Shown: positions 51,117 to 60,402 of the stretch, one piece after another
Layout of the letters: the number at the start of each line of letters is the position of its first letter
Numbering within the stretch: position 1 is the first letter of the stretch
NCBI RefSeq assembly: GCF_027118995.1
Contig: NZ_CP098242.1
Coordinates: 1,302,001 to 1,366,000, forward strand
DNA length: 64,000 nucleotides
Reading direction: 5' to 3'
Source of the DNA: Oxalobacter vibrioformis
GTDB lineage: Bacteria; Pseudomonadota; Gammaproteobacteria; Burkholderiales; Burkholderiaceae_D
Notes under the pieces: generated by a model
Seen by the model: the letters and a program-made list of their open reading frames with translations, nothing else
What the model was told of the DNA's origin: nothing
Database searches by the model: none
Position numbers and translations under genes: made by a program

Positions 51117-51922
51117 GTGAACATGGTGCCGACAATGTGATCCAGATTGAAAAGCTGTGGACCCGGTTCGGGGATAATGTCGTTCATCAGGACCTGGATT
51201 TGACTATACAGCAGGGGGATATCGTATCACTGGTCGGCGGATCGGGATCCGGCAAAACGACCCTGCTAAGAGAAATGCTGGGCTTGCAAAAGCCGAGTCA
51301 GGGAACCGTTTCGGTTTTGGGCATGGATATTGCCAATGCCACGAATGAAAAGAAAAAACAGTTGTATAACCGGTGTGGCGTGTTGTTTCAGCAGGGCGCG
51401 CTTTTTTCGTCCCTGTCTGTCATGGAAAATGTTGCCTTGCCCATGCGGGAATTGCGGGCACTGCCGGATAAATTGATTGAAGAATCGGTTTTGCTGAAAC
51501 TGCAGATGGTTGGTCTGCAACCCGGTGATGCCATGAAAATGCCTTCTAACCTTTCAGGCGGGATGATAAAAAGAGTCGCGCTGGCAAGAGCGCTGTCACT
51601 GGAGCCGGAATTGCTTTTTCTGGATGAGCCGACGGCGGGCCTTGACCCGCTGCTCTCGGACAGCTTTGTCGAGCTGATACAGTCCCTGCATGATGAGCTG
51701 GATCTGACAGTTATTATGGTATCGCACGATCTGGACTCCATTTTGCAGTTATCGTCTCATATTGCGGTACTGGCAGACAGGCATGTTATTGTAAACGGAA
51801 CGCCGCAGGAGGTAATAAAAGTGGATCATCCTTTCATTCATGAGTTTTTTCTGGGTGATCGCGGTAAGCGTGCCCTTGCAGGTGTGCCGGATTTGGTGAT
51901 TCCTGGGCAGACAGGAGGATAA
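51113..51922 (+). CDS. MlaF-type ABC transporter ATP-binding protein
   Basis: A 269-residue ATPase. Walker A is GGSGSGKTTLLREML at about 43-57. The Q-loop is in CGVLFQQGALFSSLSVMENV and the signature is LSGGMIKRVALARALSLEP. Walker B is LLFLDEPTAGLDPLLSD and the switch histidine is in VIMVSHDLDS. Its start overlaps the permease stop (ATGA at 51113-51116). It powers the MlaE-type permease encoded just before it. Confidence 0.94.
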   Translation: MSEHGADNVIQIEKLWTRFGDNVVHQDLDLTIQQGDIVSLVGGSGSGKTTLLREMLGLQKPSQGTVSVLGMDIANATNEKKKQLYNRCGVLFQQGALFSSLSVMENVALPMRELRALPDKLIEESVLLKLQMVGLQPGDAMKMPSNLSGGMIKRVALARALSLEPELLFLDEPTAGLDPLLSDSFVELIQSLHDELDLTVIMVSHDLDSILQLSSHIAVLADRHVIVNGTPQEVIKVDHPFIHEFFLGDRGKRALAGVPDLVIPGQTGG

Positions 51923-51925
51923 ATA

Positions 51926-52804
51926 ATGGAAAGTAAATCTCATGCGCTGATGGCAGGGCTTTTTACGCTGGCATTGCTGGCGGCAGTCCTTTTGGGTGGG
52001 TGGTGGCTGAACCGGGATAAAACAGAGATGATTCCCTATGTGATGGCAACCAGGCTGTCGGTTGCCGGCTTGAGCCCGCAGGCAGCTGTCCGCTACCGGG
52101 GTCTTGATGTCGGCAAGGTGTCTGAAATCCGTTTTGACACAGCGGTTCCCGGGCAGATCCTGGTGTATTTCGGTGTTCGTCCTGAAACGCCCATGACCGA
52201 ATCCACCTTTGGCATGCTGGCTTATCAGGGGGTGACAGGAATCGCTTATGTTGAACTCAACGATGATGGTTCACGTCCCCAGCCGCTGCCCAGTTCGGAG
52301 GCGCGTATTGCCCAGATCGAGATGCGCGCAGGGCTGATGGCGGATTTGCAGACCAAGACCAATGCCATACTGGATGAAACCCAGAAATTGACGAAAGAAA
52401 TGGCATCGCTTTTCAAACCTGAAAACCAGGAGCTGCTGATCAGTACGCTGAAAAGCATTAACAAGGCGGCAACCGAAATTGAAAAATCCTCCCGTGATCT
52501 TCAGCCAACATTGGCCAAATTGCCTGATGTGGCTGACAAGACAGGGCGAATGATGGATTCGGTGACGGCGCTTTCTACCGAATTGGGCGATTTGAGCCAG
52601 AACCTGACTTCTTTTGTCGGTAGCAGTAATCCGGGGGAGTCGATGACACAGTTGCAGTCACTGGCAGAGGATTTGCATACCTCACTGCAATCAATCAATA
52701 CAACACTTGATCAGTTCAGCCAGCGGCCAGCCGGCCTGCTTTTTGGCGCACCCGGCCCTGCGCCCGGCCCGGGTGAAGCCGGATACAGTGCCTCATCAAA
52801 CTAA
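51926..52804 (+). CDS. MCE/MlaD-family substrate-binding protein
   Basis: A 292-residue inner-membrane-anchored protein. The N-terminal helix is residues 8-28 (LMAGLFTLALLAAVLLGGWWL). The MCE domain is about 38-115 with LSVAGLSPQAAVRYRGLDVGKVSEIRFD and the family FGMLAYQGVTGIAYVELND. A long helical tail (about 140-270) may form a coiled coil reaching into the periplasm. MCE proteins make hexameric rings that carry lipids. GGAGG directly precedes the start. Confidence 0.92.
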   Translation: MESKSHALMAGLFTLALLAAVLLGGWWLNRDKTEMIPYVMATRLSVAGLSPQAAVRYRGLDVGKVSEIRFDTAVPGQILVYFGVRPETPMTESTFGMLAYQGVTGIAYVELNDDGSRPQPLPSSEARIAQIEMRAGLMADLQTKTNAILDETQKLTKEMASLFKPENQELLISTLKSINKAATEIEKSSRDLQPTLAKLPDVADKTGRMMDSVTALSTELGDLSQNLTSFVGSSNPGESMTQLQSLAEDLHTSLQSINTTLDQFSQRPAGLLFGAPGPAPGPGEAGYSASSN

Positions 52805-52821
52805 TCTGCGGGGAAACTGCC

Positions 52822-53445
52822 ATGATGAAACCACGCCATCTTTTCTTTTCCAGCCTGTTGGCAGCCTGTTGCCTGTTCCTGTCAGGTTGTGCGCTCCAGT
52901 CATCGCAGCCGCCTGCCACCCTGTATGATCTTGGCCCGTCATCGTCGATGCCGTCTGACCGGCTGTTGCCGGATGATATGCCAACATTGGTTGTTTTCCG
53001 GGTTAACGCTTCAGATTGGCTGAACAATACCAAAATGTATTATCGGCTGGCGCATGTGAATGACCAGCAGACCCGTTTTTACACGCTCAGTCGCTGGAAT
53101 GAATCTCCCCCCAAGCAGTTTCGTGATCGCCTGAAATCCCGCATAGTCTCGGCCGGAGGAGAGATTGGTGGCGCAAGGGCGCCCCGAGCGGGGCAGTTGC
53201 GGCTGATCGTTAACATTGAGGATTTCAGCCAGTATTTTACCGATGACTCACACAGTGAGGGAAGAATTGCTTTGCGGGTTTCGGTGCTGGGCAAGGATGG
53301 CCTTGTGGCGCAGAAGAGTTTTCTTCATGCGGTAGCGGCGTCGACCCCGGATGCACCGGGAGGCACAAAAGCATTGTCCGTTGCAACGGATGAAGTGATT
53401 GCCGAGATATTGCTCTGGATTGTGGAAAATTATAAAAAAGGATAA
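52822..53445 (+). CDS. ABC-type transport auxiliary lipoprotein (PF03886-like)
   Basis: A 207-residue lipoprotein. The signal peptide is followed by the lipobox LFLSGCAL, with the acylated cysteine near residue 23. The mature protein contains TLYDLGPSS and NNTKMYYRLAHVNDQQTRFYTLSRWNESPPKQFRDRL, which fit the auxiliary lipoproteins of MlaD/PqiB-type systems. Those are thought to link the inner-membrane MCE complex to the outer membrane. It lies 17 bp after the MCE gene. No MlaA or MlaC homologue follows in the window. Confidence 0.85.
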   Translation: MMKPRHLFFSSLLAACCLFLSGCALQSSQPPATLYDLGPSSSMPSDRLLPDDMPTLVVFRVNASDWLNNTKMYYRLAHVNDQQTRFYTLSRWNESPPKQFRDRLKSRIVSAGGEIGGARAPRAGQLRLIVNIEDFSQYFTDDSHSEGRIALRVSVLGKDGLVAQKSFLHAVAASTPDAPGGTKALSVATDEVIAEILLWIVENYKKG

Positions 53446-53457
53446 ATCCGGATAGTA

Positions 53458-54588
53458 ATGTCACAGCCGTGCTCCCCGCCGTTTCACCGGCCGTCTTCTT
53501 TTTTGCGGGCGGCGTTACTGGTTTATGTTTTCCTGATTGTTTATGCCAGTCTTTATCCTTTTTCCGGCTGGCAGTTTGCGGGTATTTTTCCTCTTGCCTA
53601 CCTGTATGCGCCGTTACCGCGCTACTGGACCTGGTTTGATGTCCTCATCAATGTTGCCGGATATGTTCCACTGGGTATTTTGCTTGCGACAGCAGTATCT
53701 CCCCGGTTAAGAGGCTTCAAGGCGTTTATTTTTGCCCTGATTGCGGGCACGCTGCTGTCTCTTGCCATGGAAGGATTGCAGGCTTACCTGCCAAGCCGTG
53801 TGTCTTCCAATCTGGATCTGATGACCAACGCCGGAGGAACGTTTATCGGCGCTTTTCTCGGCACGGTCCTCTCGCAGCTTATCTTCCGGGAAGACCGTAT
53901 GCATTACTTCATCCAGCGCTGGCTGCGCTTTACGTCCAGTCGCGTGCTGATCATCCCCATGCTGTGGCCACTGGCACAGATTTATCCGCAAAATTACCTT
54001 TTCGGCCATGGCGAGATTTTTCCGGTGATGTCAGAGTGGCTGTCCGCTTTTCTGGGGTATCCGGTTGACCTTTCGCTCAAGGTGATGGGCGGTGTTCAAC
54101 TGACAGCCGAGCAGTACTGGCTTTCCGAGACCATTATTACGGCAACGGGACTGACGGGGGCGATCCTGATTTTGTTGTGTGTCCTGCAGAAAACCGCACC
54201 ACGTATTCTGCTGGCCGGATTGATGCTTGCCTTTGCGCTGTTGTTCAAGGTGATGGCCTGTGCGCTCTTTTTTGAGCCGAAAAATGCGCTGGTATGGTTG
54301 ACTCCCGGTGCTATCGGCGGTTTGCTGGTCGGTTTTCTGATGCTTTTCGGTCTGATTTTCACCCCAGCGCCGGTTCAGCGGCGAATGGCAATTTATATGC
54401 TGTTGATTTGCCTGGTGACAGTGAATATCCTGCCGGACAATCAGTATTTTGTCTCGACGCTGCAGACCTGGTCCCAGGGGAAATTCCTGAACTTTAACGG
54501 CGCGGCCCATTTTATGGCGATGATATGGCCTTTTATGGCACTTTGGTTTTTATTCCGCTCGATCGTCAACCTGCGGTATAGTAAGTAA
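53458..54588 (+). CDS. VanZ-like integral membrane protein
   Basis: A 376-residue protein with about ten hydrophobic segments. The N-terminal VanZ-like domain (about 15-145) shows VLINVAGYVPLGILLATAV and MEGLQAYLPSRVSSNLDLMTNAGGTFIGAFLG, the core of the family. The C-terminal half has further helices without a named domain. VanZ in Enterococcus gives low-level teicoplanin resistance, but the role of the proteobacterial homologues is unknown. It is last in the transport operon, a position kept in Burkholderiales, which hints at an envelope role. Confidence 0.8.
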   Translation: MSQPCSPPFHRPSSFLRAALLVYVFLIVYASLYPFSGWQFAGIFPLAYLYAPLPRYWTWFDVLINVAGYVPLGILLATAVSPRLRGFKAFIFALIAGTLLSLAMEGLQAYLPSRVSSNLDLMTNAGGTFIGAFLGTVLSQLIFREDRMHYFIQRWLRFTSSRVLIIPMLWPLAQIYPQNYLFGHGEIFPVMSEWLSAFLGYPVDLSLKVMGGVQLTAEQYWLSETIITATGLTGAILILLCVLQKTAPRILLAGLMLAFALLFKVMACALFFEPKNALVWLTPGAIGGLLVGFLMLFGLIFTPAPVQRRMAIYMLLICLVTVNILPDNQYFVSTLQTWSQGKFLNFNGAAHFMAMIWPFMALWFLFRSIVNLRYSK

Positions 54589-54602
54589 CATGAACCGTCA
54601 CC

Positions 54603-54625
54603 CCAGCGCTTTGCCAGGGCGCTGG
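54603..54625. other. Hairpin after the VanZ-like gene
   Basis: CCAGCGC (54603-54609) pairs with GCGCTGG (54619-54625) around a 9-nt loop. No T run follows, so it may be a REP-like or mRNA-stabilising element, or a weak terminator. Confidence 0.35.
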
Positions 54626-54668
54626 CACATCGGCGAAGGCTGATGATTATCAGGAGAAGCAGATTCAG

Positions 54669-55292
54669 ATGAATGCAAACACAAAAAAATTTCATATTGC
54701 CGGACCTGCCGGCCAGATTGAGTGTGCGCTGGATCTGCCGGCCGATCAGCCGGTTGGCATCGCGCTTTTAGGGCATCCGCATCCGCTTTATGGCGGCACC
54801 ATGGATAACAAGGTGGTACAGATCATGGCCCGGGCTTTTGTTGATCTGGACTATGTGACGGTACGAATGAATTTCCGTGGTGTCGGCAGTTCACAGGGGG
54901 CGCATGCCCAGGGGGTGGGAGAGGCTGATGATATGGCGCTTGTTCTTGAGCATGCCCAAAAACAGTATCCCGGATTGCCGGTTGTTCTCGGCGGCTATTC
55001 CTTTGGTACCTATGTCGTTTCTCTCCTGCAGCAGAAAATGGCATCTGAAGGGGCTCCTCCGGAGCGCATGGTGCTGGTCAGTGCAACCGCCGGGAAATGG
55101 GCATTGGATTCGGTACCAAAAAATACACTGCTGATTCATGGTGAAACCGATGACATTGTTCCGCTGCCGGATCTTTTCCAGTGGGCGCGGCCGCAGGATC
55201 TGCCGGTTGTTGTCGTTACAGGAGCGGATCACCTCTTTAATCGCAAGCTGCACCATATTCATGACATTATTGATGCCATGTGGCAGCGCTGA
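54669..55292 (+). CDS. Alpha/beta-hydrolase (COG2945-like)
   Basis: A 207-residue cytoplasmic alpha/beta-hydrolase. The N-terminal LLGHPHPLYGGTMDNKVVQ forms the oxyanion region. FRGVGSSQGAHAQGVGEADD and the nucleophile elbow GGYSFGTYVVS (Ser near residue 119) follow. The acid and histidine are likely in GETDDIVPLPD and GADHLF. This family has no settled substrate. AGGAG lies upstream of the ATG at 54669. It precedes the D,D-carboxypeptidase gene, but a shared promoter is uncertain. Confidence 0.85.
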   Translation: MNANTKKFHIAGPAGQIECALDLPADQPVGIALLGHPHPLYGGTMDNKVVQIMARAFVDLDYVTVRMNFRGVGSSQGAHAQGVGEADDMALVLEHAQKQYPGLPVVLGGYSFGTYVVSLLQQKMASEGAPPERMVLVSATAGKWALDSVPKNTLLIHGETDDIVPLPDLFQWARPQDLPVVVVTGADHLFNRKLHHIHDIIDAMWQR

Positions 55293-55373
55293 TTTTGGTA
55301 CAATGCAGTCCTTTACGACAAGTATCTGATTTTTGGCGAAAAGGTGATCCCGACTTTCGTCGGTATGTTTAAC

Positions 55374-56531
55374 ATGATGAAAAAAACACCCTCTTTCTTT
55401 TTGGCGCTATTACTGTTTTTTAGTGTCATAACGGTTTCCCACGCGCAAACCGCATCACCTCCGACAATCGTTGCCCGGTCATGGCTCCTTCTTGACACTG
55501 TCAGCGGACAGATACTGGCGTCACGGGATGCCTACAAGCGTATTGAGCCGGCATCGCTGACCAAGCTGATGACGGCTTATCTTGTTTTCAGCGCCATCAA
55601 GGAAGGGCGATTGAGCCTTAACCAGTCGGTGACGGCATCAGACCAGATATGGAAACTGGACAAGGGCAGCTCGAAAATGTTCATTGAACCGCGTACACCG
55701 GTCAAAATCCAGGATCTGCTGTATGGCCTGATTGTGCAATCGGGCAATGATGCGGCCATGGCGCTGGCAGAGGCGGTTTCCGGTGATGAGGCCGCTTTTG
55801 TCGCGCTGATGAATCGTGAAGCCGAACGCATGGGGATGAAGTCCACGCATTTCAGTAATCCGCACGGGCTACCGGACAAGGACAACTATTCCACAGCATA
55901 TGATCTTTCGATCCTGGCAATCAACCTGATTCGTGACTATCCTGAGCTGTACAAGATTTATTCGGTTCGCGAATTTACCTACAACCGTATTCGCCAGCGT
56001 AACCGCAATCGTCTGCTGTGGTTGGACCCGACAGTGGATGGCATGAAAACCGGCCATACCGAAGCCGGCGGATACAGCCTGATTTCCTCGGCCAAACGGG
56101 AAAGCGCAACGGGTGAACGGCGCATGATGACCGTCGTCATTGGTGCAAGTTCGGATCAGATGCGAGCCCAGGAAAGCCTGAGGCTTTTGAACTGGGGCTT
56201 CGAGAATTTCGATACCGTCAAATTGTTTGACAGAAAGCAGGTTATTGCCACACTGGATGTCTGGAAAGGCTCAAAAAGCAAGCTGCCGGTCGGTTTTAAT
56301 TTTGATGTTTATGTCAGTGTTCCCAAAGGAGCCGCTTCCCGTCTGAAATCGGTGCTGGAGCGCAAAGAGCCTTTGGTGGCGCCGATTGATGAAAACAGCC
56401 GTGTTGGTACGCTGAAGATGACGCTGGATGGCAAGGTCATCTCGGAGTTGCCTGTGGTTGCGCTGGAACAGGTGAATGTTGCCAGCTTCCTCGGCCGGAT
56501 CTGGGATACCGTCCAGTTGTGGTTTAAATAA
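55374..56531 (+). CDS. D-alanyl-D-alanine carboxypeptidase (PBP5/PBP6 type)
   Basis: A 385-residue periplasmic penicillin-binding protein that trims the terminal D-Ala of peptidoglycan peptides. Signal peptide MMKKTPSFFLALLLFFSVIT ends after VSHA. The catalytic SLTK has its serine at residue 61. SGND is the second motif and MKTGHTEAGG the third. The C-terminal DacA beta domain (about 275-370) and the final amphipathic helix FLGRIWDTVQLWFK that anchors to the membrane are present. Several starts are in frame (GTG 55344, ATG 55365, 55374, 55377). I prefer 55374 from the signal peptide, but no ribosome binding site decides it. Confidence 0.93.
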   Translation: MMKKTPSFFLALLLFFSVITVSHAQTASPPTIVARSWLLLDTVSGQILASRDAYKRIEPASLTKLMTAYLVFSAIKEGRLSLNQSVTASDQIWKLDKGSSKMFIEPRTPVKIQDLLYGLIVQSGNDAAMALAEAVSGDEAAFVALMNREAERMGMKSTHFSNPHGLPDKDNYSTAYDLSILAINLIRDYPELYKIYSVREFTYNRIRQRNRNRLLWLDPTVDGMKTGHTEAGGYSLISSAKRESATGERRMMTVVIGASSDQMRAQESLRLLNWGFENFDTVKLFDRKQVIATLDVWKGSKSKLPVGFNFDVYVSVPKGAASRLKSVLERKEPLVAPIDENSRVGTLKMTLDGKVISELPVVALEQVNVASFLGRIWDTVQLWFK

Positions 56532-56542
56532 AGGAGAATGCG

Positions 56543-56815
56543 ATGCAGTCCAATCGCAATGAAGAACTGATTGAATACCCCTGTGATTTTCCGATCAAGA
56601 TCATGGGTGCCACGCATGATGATTTTCTGACGACCGTGACCAACGTGGTCCGGATCCATGCCCCGGATTTTGATGCCACGACGGTAGAGACCCGGACGTC
56701 GACAAAGGGCAATTACCTCAGTGTGACAGCAACGATCAAGGCAACCAGCCGCGCGCAGTTGGATAACCTTTATATGGCGCTCACATCACATCCGATGGTC
56801 AAAGTCGTTCTTTGA
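56543..56815 (+). CDS. DUF493 family protein (YbeD-like)
   Basis: A 90-residue protein with the ferredoxin-like DUF493 fold: LIEYPCDFPIKIMGATHDDFLTTVTNVVRIHAPDF and TSTKGNYLSVTATIKATSRAQLDNLYMALTSHPMVKVVL. The fold resembles allosteric regulatory domains, and the family function is unknown. It lies between dac and lipB, exactly as ybeD does in E. coli. AAGGAG precedes the start, and the dac stop is 11 bp upstream. Confidence 0.92.
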   Translation: MQSNRNEELIEYPCDFPIKIMGATHDDFLTTVTNVVRIHAPDFDATTVETRTSTKGNYLSVTATIKATSRAQLDNLYMALTSHPMVKVVL

Positions 56816-56891
56816 TACTGTCCAGCAGGCAAAGGCAGCTGTTTTTGCCGCTTCACCAGGGATAGACGAATACATGTGAACGGGAAAGGCA

Positions 56892-57626
56892 ATGGCCATG
56901 ACAAACGCCATCATTGTTCGTGATTTTGGATTAATGCCTTATGACGTGGTATTTGCGGCAATGAAAGCGTTCACCGGAAATCGAACAGCAGATACAACGG
57001 ATGAAATCTGGCTTTTGGAACACCCGCCGGTTTATACCCTGGGGCAGGCGTCGGATCGTTCTCATTTGCTCGATACGAAAAATATCCCGGTTTTCCAGGC
57101 AGACCGGGGGGGAGAGGTTACCTATCATGCGCCCGGCCAGGCCGTTGTCTATTTGCTGATTGACCTGAAAAGACGGATGGGAAACCGTTTGCTTGTCAGG
57201 GAATTTGTCCGGAAAATTGAGCAGGCCGTTATTGATACGCTGTCTGCCTATCATCTGGCGGGGGAGCGCAAAATGGGCGCACCAGGGATTTACCTTGCAG
57301 CGGATTGGGTCGATCCTTTCTGGCAGGGGGCCAAAATTGCCGCGCTGGGCCTCAAGGTGCAGCGTAACGGCTGCACTTATCACGGACTTTCCCTGAATGT
57401 TGCCATGGACCTGCAGCCTTTTTCCGGGATCAATCCTTGTGGCTATCCCGAATTGACATCCGTGGATATGAAAACGCTGGGAAAGGACTGTTCGGTTACT
57501 CAGGTGCAGCATGAACTGGCCATGACGCTGTGCCGCAGCCTGGGCACCAGGGCGGATTTTCAGGACAGTGCCGCATTGCCTGTTGTATTGCAAAGCATGG
57601 AGGGGGATCTTCATGGCAGAAAGTGA
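56892..57626 (+). CDS. lipB: Octanoyl-[acyl-carrier-protein]:protein N-octanoyltransferase
   Basis: A 244-residue enzyme that moves octanoate from ACP to the lipoyl domains of 2-oxoacid dehydrogenases and the glycine cleavage H protein. The conserved [22 protein letters not shown] (about 72-93), the catalytic lysine in [13 protein letters not shown] and the catalytic cysteine in [16 protein letters not shown] are all present. It overlaps lipA by 14 bp. An ATG at 56898 is an alternative start. Confidence 0.95.
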   Translation: MAMTNAIIVRDFGLMPYDVVFAAMKAFTGNRTADTTDEIWLLEHPPVYTLGQASDRSHLLDTKNIPVFQADRGGEVTYHAPGQAVVYLLIDLKRRMGNRLLVREFVRKIEQAVIDTLSAYHLAGERKMGAPGIYLAADWVDPFWQGAKIAALGLKVQRNGCTYHGLSLNVAMDLQPFSGINPCGYPELTSVDMKTLGKDCSVTQVQHELAMTLCRSLGTRADFQDSAALPVVLQSMEGDLHGRK

Positions 57627-58554
57627 AAAACAAAAAGGGGCAGAAAAAACAGCGCGGATTCCGGTAAAAATCGTGCCGGCAGAGCCGCTGCCCAAACCGG
57701 ACTGGATTCGGGTGAAAGCCGGGTCGCCATCCACGCGCTTTTATGAAATCCGGGATCTGCTGCGAAAACAGCATCTTGTGACGGTGTGCGAAGAGGCCAA
57801 TTGTCCAAACAAGGGAGAATGTTTCGGGAAAGGTACGGCCACCTTTATGATAATGGGGGACAAATGTACCCGCCGGTGTCCTTTTTGTGATGTAGCGCAT
57901 GGCCGGCCGGATGCCCTTGATGCGGGGGAGCCGGAAAAACTTGCGCAAACGGTCGCGCTGCTGAAGCTTTCCTATGTGGTCATCACGTCGGTGAACCGGG
58001 ATGATCTGCGTGACGGAGGGGCTTCTCACTATACGGCGTGTATCCGGCATATCCGTGACATATCGCCTGATACCCGGATTGAAATCCTGACACCGGACTT
58101 CCGCGGGCGGGAGCAAAAGGCCCTGGATATGCTGGGACAGACGTTGCCGGATGTGATGAATCACAATCTGGAAACGGTACCCCGTCTTTATCGTCAGGCC
58201 CGTCCCGGTGCCGATTACGCCCATTCCCTGATGCTTCTGAAACAGTTCCGGCAGCGTTTTCCGGATGTACCGACAAAATCCGGGTTGATGGTCGGCCTGG
58301 GAGAAACCGATGAGGAAATCCTGCAGGTCATGCAGGATTTACGTGATCATGACGTGGATATGCTGACGATCGGGCAATACCTGATGCCGTCGCGCCATCA
58401 TTTACCGGTGACACGCTACGTTCATCCAGACACATTTTCCCGCTTTGAAGAAGCTGCACGCTGCATGGGGTTTGTCCATGCGGCGGTGGGGGCGCTGGTT
58501 CGCTCAAGCTATCATGCCGACCGGCAGGCGCATGAAGCCGGTATTTGTAAGTGA
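57613..58554 (+). CDS. lipA: Lipoyl synthase
   Basis: A 313-residue radical-SAM enzyme that inserts two sulfurs into protein-bound octanoate. The auxiliary cluster cysteines are [12 protein letters not shown] and the SAM-cluster cysteines are CTRRCPFC. The C-terminal arginine-serine motif is seen as [10 protein letters not shown]. The start chosen is the ATG at 57613 (MAESEKQKG), preceded by AGGGGG; the frame extends further into lipB without similarity. Together with lipB it gives the complete de novo lipoylation pathway. Confidence 0.96.
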   Translation: MAESEKQKGAEKTARIPVKIVPAEPLPKPDWIRVKAGSPSTRFYEIRDLLRKQHLVTVCEEANCPNKGECFGKGTATFMIMGDKCTRRCPFCDVAHGRPDALDAGEPEKLAQTVALLKLSYVVITSVNRDDLRDGGASHYTACIRHIRDISPDTRIEILTPDFRGREQKALDMLGQTLPDVMNHNLETVPRLYRQARPGADYAHSLMLLKQFRQRFPDVPTKSGLMVGLGETDEEILQVMQDLRDHDVDMLTIGQYLMPSRHHLPVTRYVHPDTFSRFEEAARCMGFVHAAVGALVRSSYHADRQAHEAGICK

Positions 58555-58581
58555 TCCGGATCCATCAAGGTGCATCGTCGC

Positions 58582-58648
58582 TTGACTTTTTCTCTTTTAT
58601 TACCCACAATTCAAACATTCATATAAAATGAATGTTTGAATTGTGGGT
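58582..58648 (+). promoter_or_regulatory. hcp promoter with an NsrR-like operator in a 21-bp perfect inverted repeat
   Basis: The arms 58602-58622 and 58628-58648 are perfectly complementary over 21 bp around the 5-bp centre ATAAA. The inner 23 bp (AACATTCAT...ATGAATGTT) match the 11-1-11 NsrR operator pattern AAnATGCATTT-n-AAATGCATnTT at most conserved positions. A -35 TTGACT (58582-58587) with a CACAAT -10 (58605-58610) puts the left arm over the -10. A repressor there would block RNA polymerase until nitric oxide releases it. The match is by eye against the consensus I remember. Confidence 0.7.
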
Positions 58649-58670
58649 GTGAATTTTTAAGGGGTAGAAA

Positions 58671-60329
58671 ATGTTTTGTATACAATGCGAGCAAACGCTC
58701 AATTCGCCGGTTGCCAAGGGATGTATCTTTGCGCAGGGTATGTGCGGCAAAACAGCCGAGGTATCAGACCTTCAGGATGTTCTTGTTAAATATCTCCAGG
58801 GAATTTCATTCTGGGCGAAGCTGGGTGCCGACTACGGCTATCATCATCCGCAGGTCAACCGCTGGAGTCCCCAGGCATTTTTTTCTACGCTGACCAATGT
58901 CAATTTTGATCCTGTCAGAATGTATGAATTCATTCAGGAGGCAAGACACTATAAATCGGCACTGGAAAAAGAGGTGAAAGCGGTTGTTGCCGATCATTCG
59001 GGCGTGATACCGCCATTGACGGTAGCGGCGTTGATGGATATTCCTGCTGCGCAGGAAGCGGTCATCCAGTTTGCCCCCATGGCATCATTAAACCAGGAAA
59101 AAAAGAGTCTGGATGATGTGCTGGGCGCTTACCTGCTTTGTCTTTACGGGCTTAAAGGGGTTGCCGCTTATATGGAGCATGCAGCGGTTTTGGGACAAAC
59201 GGATGATGAGGTTTATGCCCAGTATCATGGCATCATGAGCTATCTGGGTGATTCTCCTGACGATTTGCAGGAGTTGCTTCAGACCGCCCTGCAAGTCGGA
59301 GAGCTGAATTATCGCGTGATGTTCATGTTGGACAAGGGAGAGACATCCCGTTTTGGTGATCCCGAACCTACCCAGGTGAATGTCGGGCATGTCAAGGGGA
59401 AATGTATCCTGGTTTCCGGGCATGATCTTGAGGATCTTTATGAAATTCTCGTGCAAACGCAAGACAAGGGAATCAATGTCTACACGCACGGAGAAATGCT
59501 GCCGGCGCATGGTTATCCCCAACTCAAAACGTTTAAGCATCTGGTCGGGAATTACGGCACGGCCTGGCAAAAACAGCAGACGGAATTTGCCGATTTTCCT
59601 GGTGCAATTGTGATGACATCAAATTGCATTATCAATCCGGATGTCGGCGGTTACAAGGATCGCATTTTCACGCGCAGTATTGTCGGCTGGCCTGGTGCCC
59701 GCCATATTGTCGGCGAGGATTTCAGCGAGGTTATTGATTGTGCGTTGTCCCTTGAGGGGTTCAGGGAGGATGCGCGTCCCCATCTGATTACCGTGGGGTT
59801 TGGCAGAGCGGCGCTGGCACAGGCGGCTCCTGCCGTGATACAGGAAATCCGGGCGGGTAGCATCAAACATGTCTTTTTGGTTGGAGGGTGCGACGGAGAT
59901 AAACGGGATCGCAATTATTACACGGATTTTGCCCAAAAGACGCCGGAAGACACGCTGATGCTGACACTGGCATGTGGCAAATACCGGTTCAATTATCAGG
60001 ATTTCGGCAATATCAACGGTATCCCCCGCTTGCTGGATGTCGGGCAGTGCAATGATTCTTATTCTGCGATTCAACTGGCGCTGGCGCTGGCAGAAGAGTT
60101 CCAGTGCGGTGTTAATGATTTGCCGCTGACGCTGGTTGTCTCATGGTTTGAACAAAAGGCAATAGCGGTTTTGCTCACGCTGCTTGCTCTGGGAGTCAGG
60201 GGCATTTACCTGGGGCCAAGCCTGCCGGTATTTTTGACGCCGGATCTGCTTGAAATGCTGGTCGAAACATTTGATATCCGGCCTATTTCCGATGCGGACT
60301 CCGATCTGAAGGTTATGCTCAATTCCTGA
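58671..60329 (+). CDS. hcp: Hydroxylamine reductase / hybrid-cluster protein (class II)
   Basis: A 552-residue protein with a [4Fe-4S] or [2Fe-2S] cluster and the unusual Fe-S-O hybrid cluster. It reduces nitric oxide (and hydroxylamine in vitro) under anaerobic conditions. The N-terminal cysteines 3, 6, 18 and 25 follow the C-x2-C-x11-C-x6-C spacing of class II (enterobacterial) Hcp. Hybrid-cluster ligands appear in [34 protein letters not shown] and [16 protein letters not shown] lies 7 bp before the ATG. It heads hcp-hcr-nsrR. Confidence 0.96.
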   Translation: MFCIQCEQTLNSPVAKGCIFAQGMCGKTAEVSDLQDVLVKYLQGISFWAKLGADYGYHHPQVNRWSPQAFFSTLTNVNFDPVRMYEFIQEARHYKSALEKEVKAVVADHSGVIPPLTVAALMDIPAAQEAVIQFAPMASLNQEKKSLDDVLGAYLLCLYGLKGVAAYMEHAAVLGQTDDEVYAQYHGIMSYLGDSPDDLQELLQTALQVGELNYRVMFMLDKGETSRFGDPEPTQVNVGHVKGKCILVSGHDLEDLYEILVQTQDKGINVYTHGEMLPAHGYPQLKTFKHLVGNYGTAWQKQQTEFADFPGAIVMTSNCIINPDVGGYKDRIFTRSIVGWPGARHIVGEDFSEVIDCALSLEGFREDARPHLITVGFGRAALAQAAPAVIQEIRAGSIKHVFLVGGCDGDKRDRNYYTDFAQKTPEDTLMLTLACGKYRFNYQDFGNINGIPRLLDVGQCNDSYSAIQLALALAEEFQCGVNDLPLTLVVSWFEQKAIAVLLTLLALGVRGIYLGPSLPVFLTPDLLEMLVETFDIRPISDADSDLKVMLNS

Positions 60330-60347
60330 ACAGGCTTTCTACTTTTT

Positions 60348-60381
60348 AAGGCATTTCGCTCCAAAACGGGTGAAATGCCTT
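60348..60381 (+). other. Intercistronic hairpin between hcp and hcr
   Basis: AAGGCATTTC (60348-60357) and GAAATGCCTT (60372-60381) form a 10-bp stem, extendable inward by two pairs, with a 10-14 nt loop. No U run follows. It may stabilise hcp mRNA or reduce expression of hcr relative to hcp. It ends about 10 bp before the hcr ribosome binding site. Confidence 0.5.
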
Positions 60382-60402
60382 GTGAAATACGAGGTAACCA
60401 GC

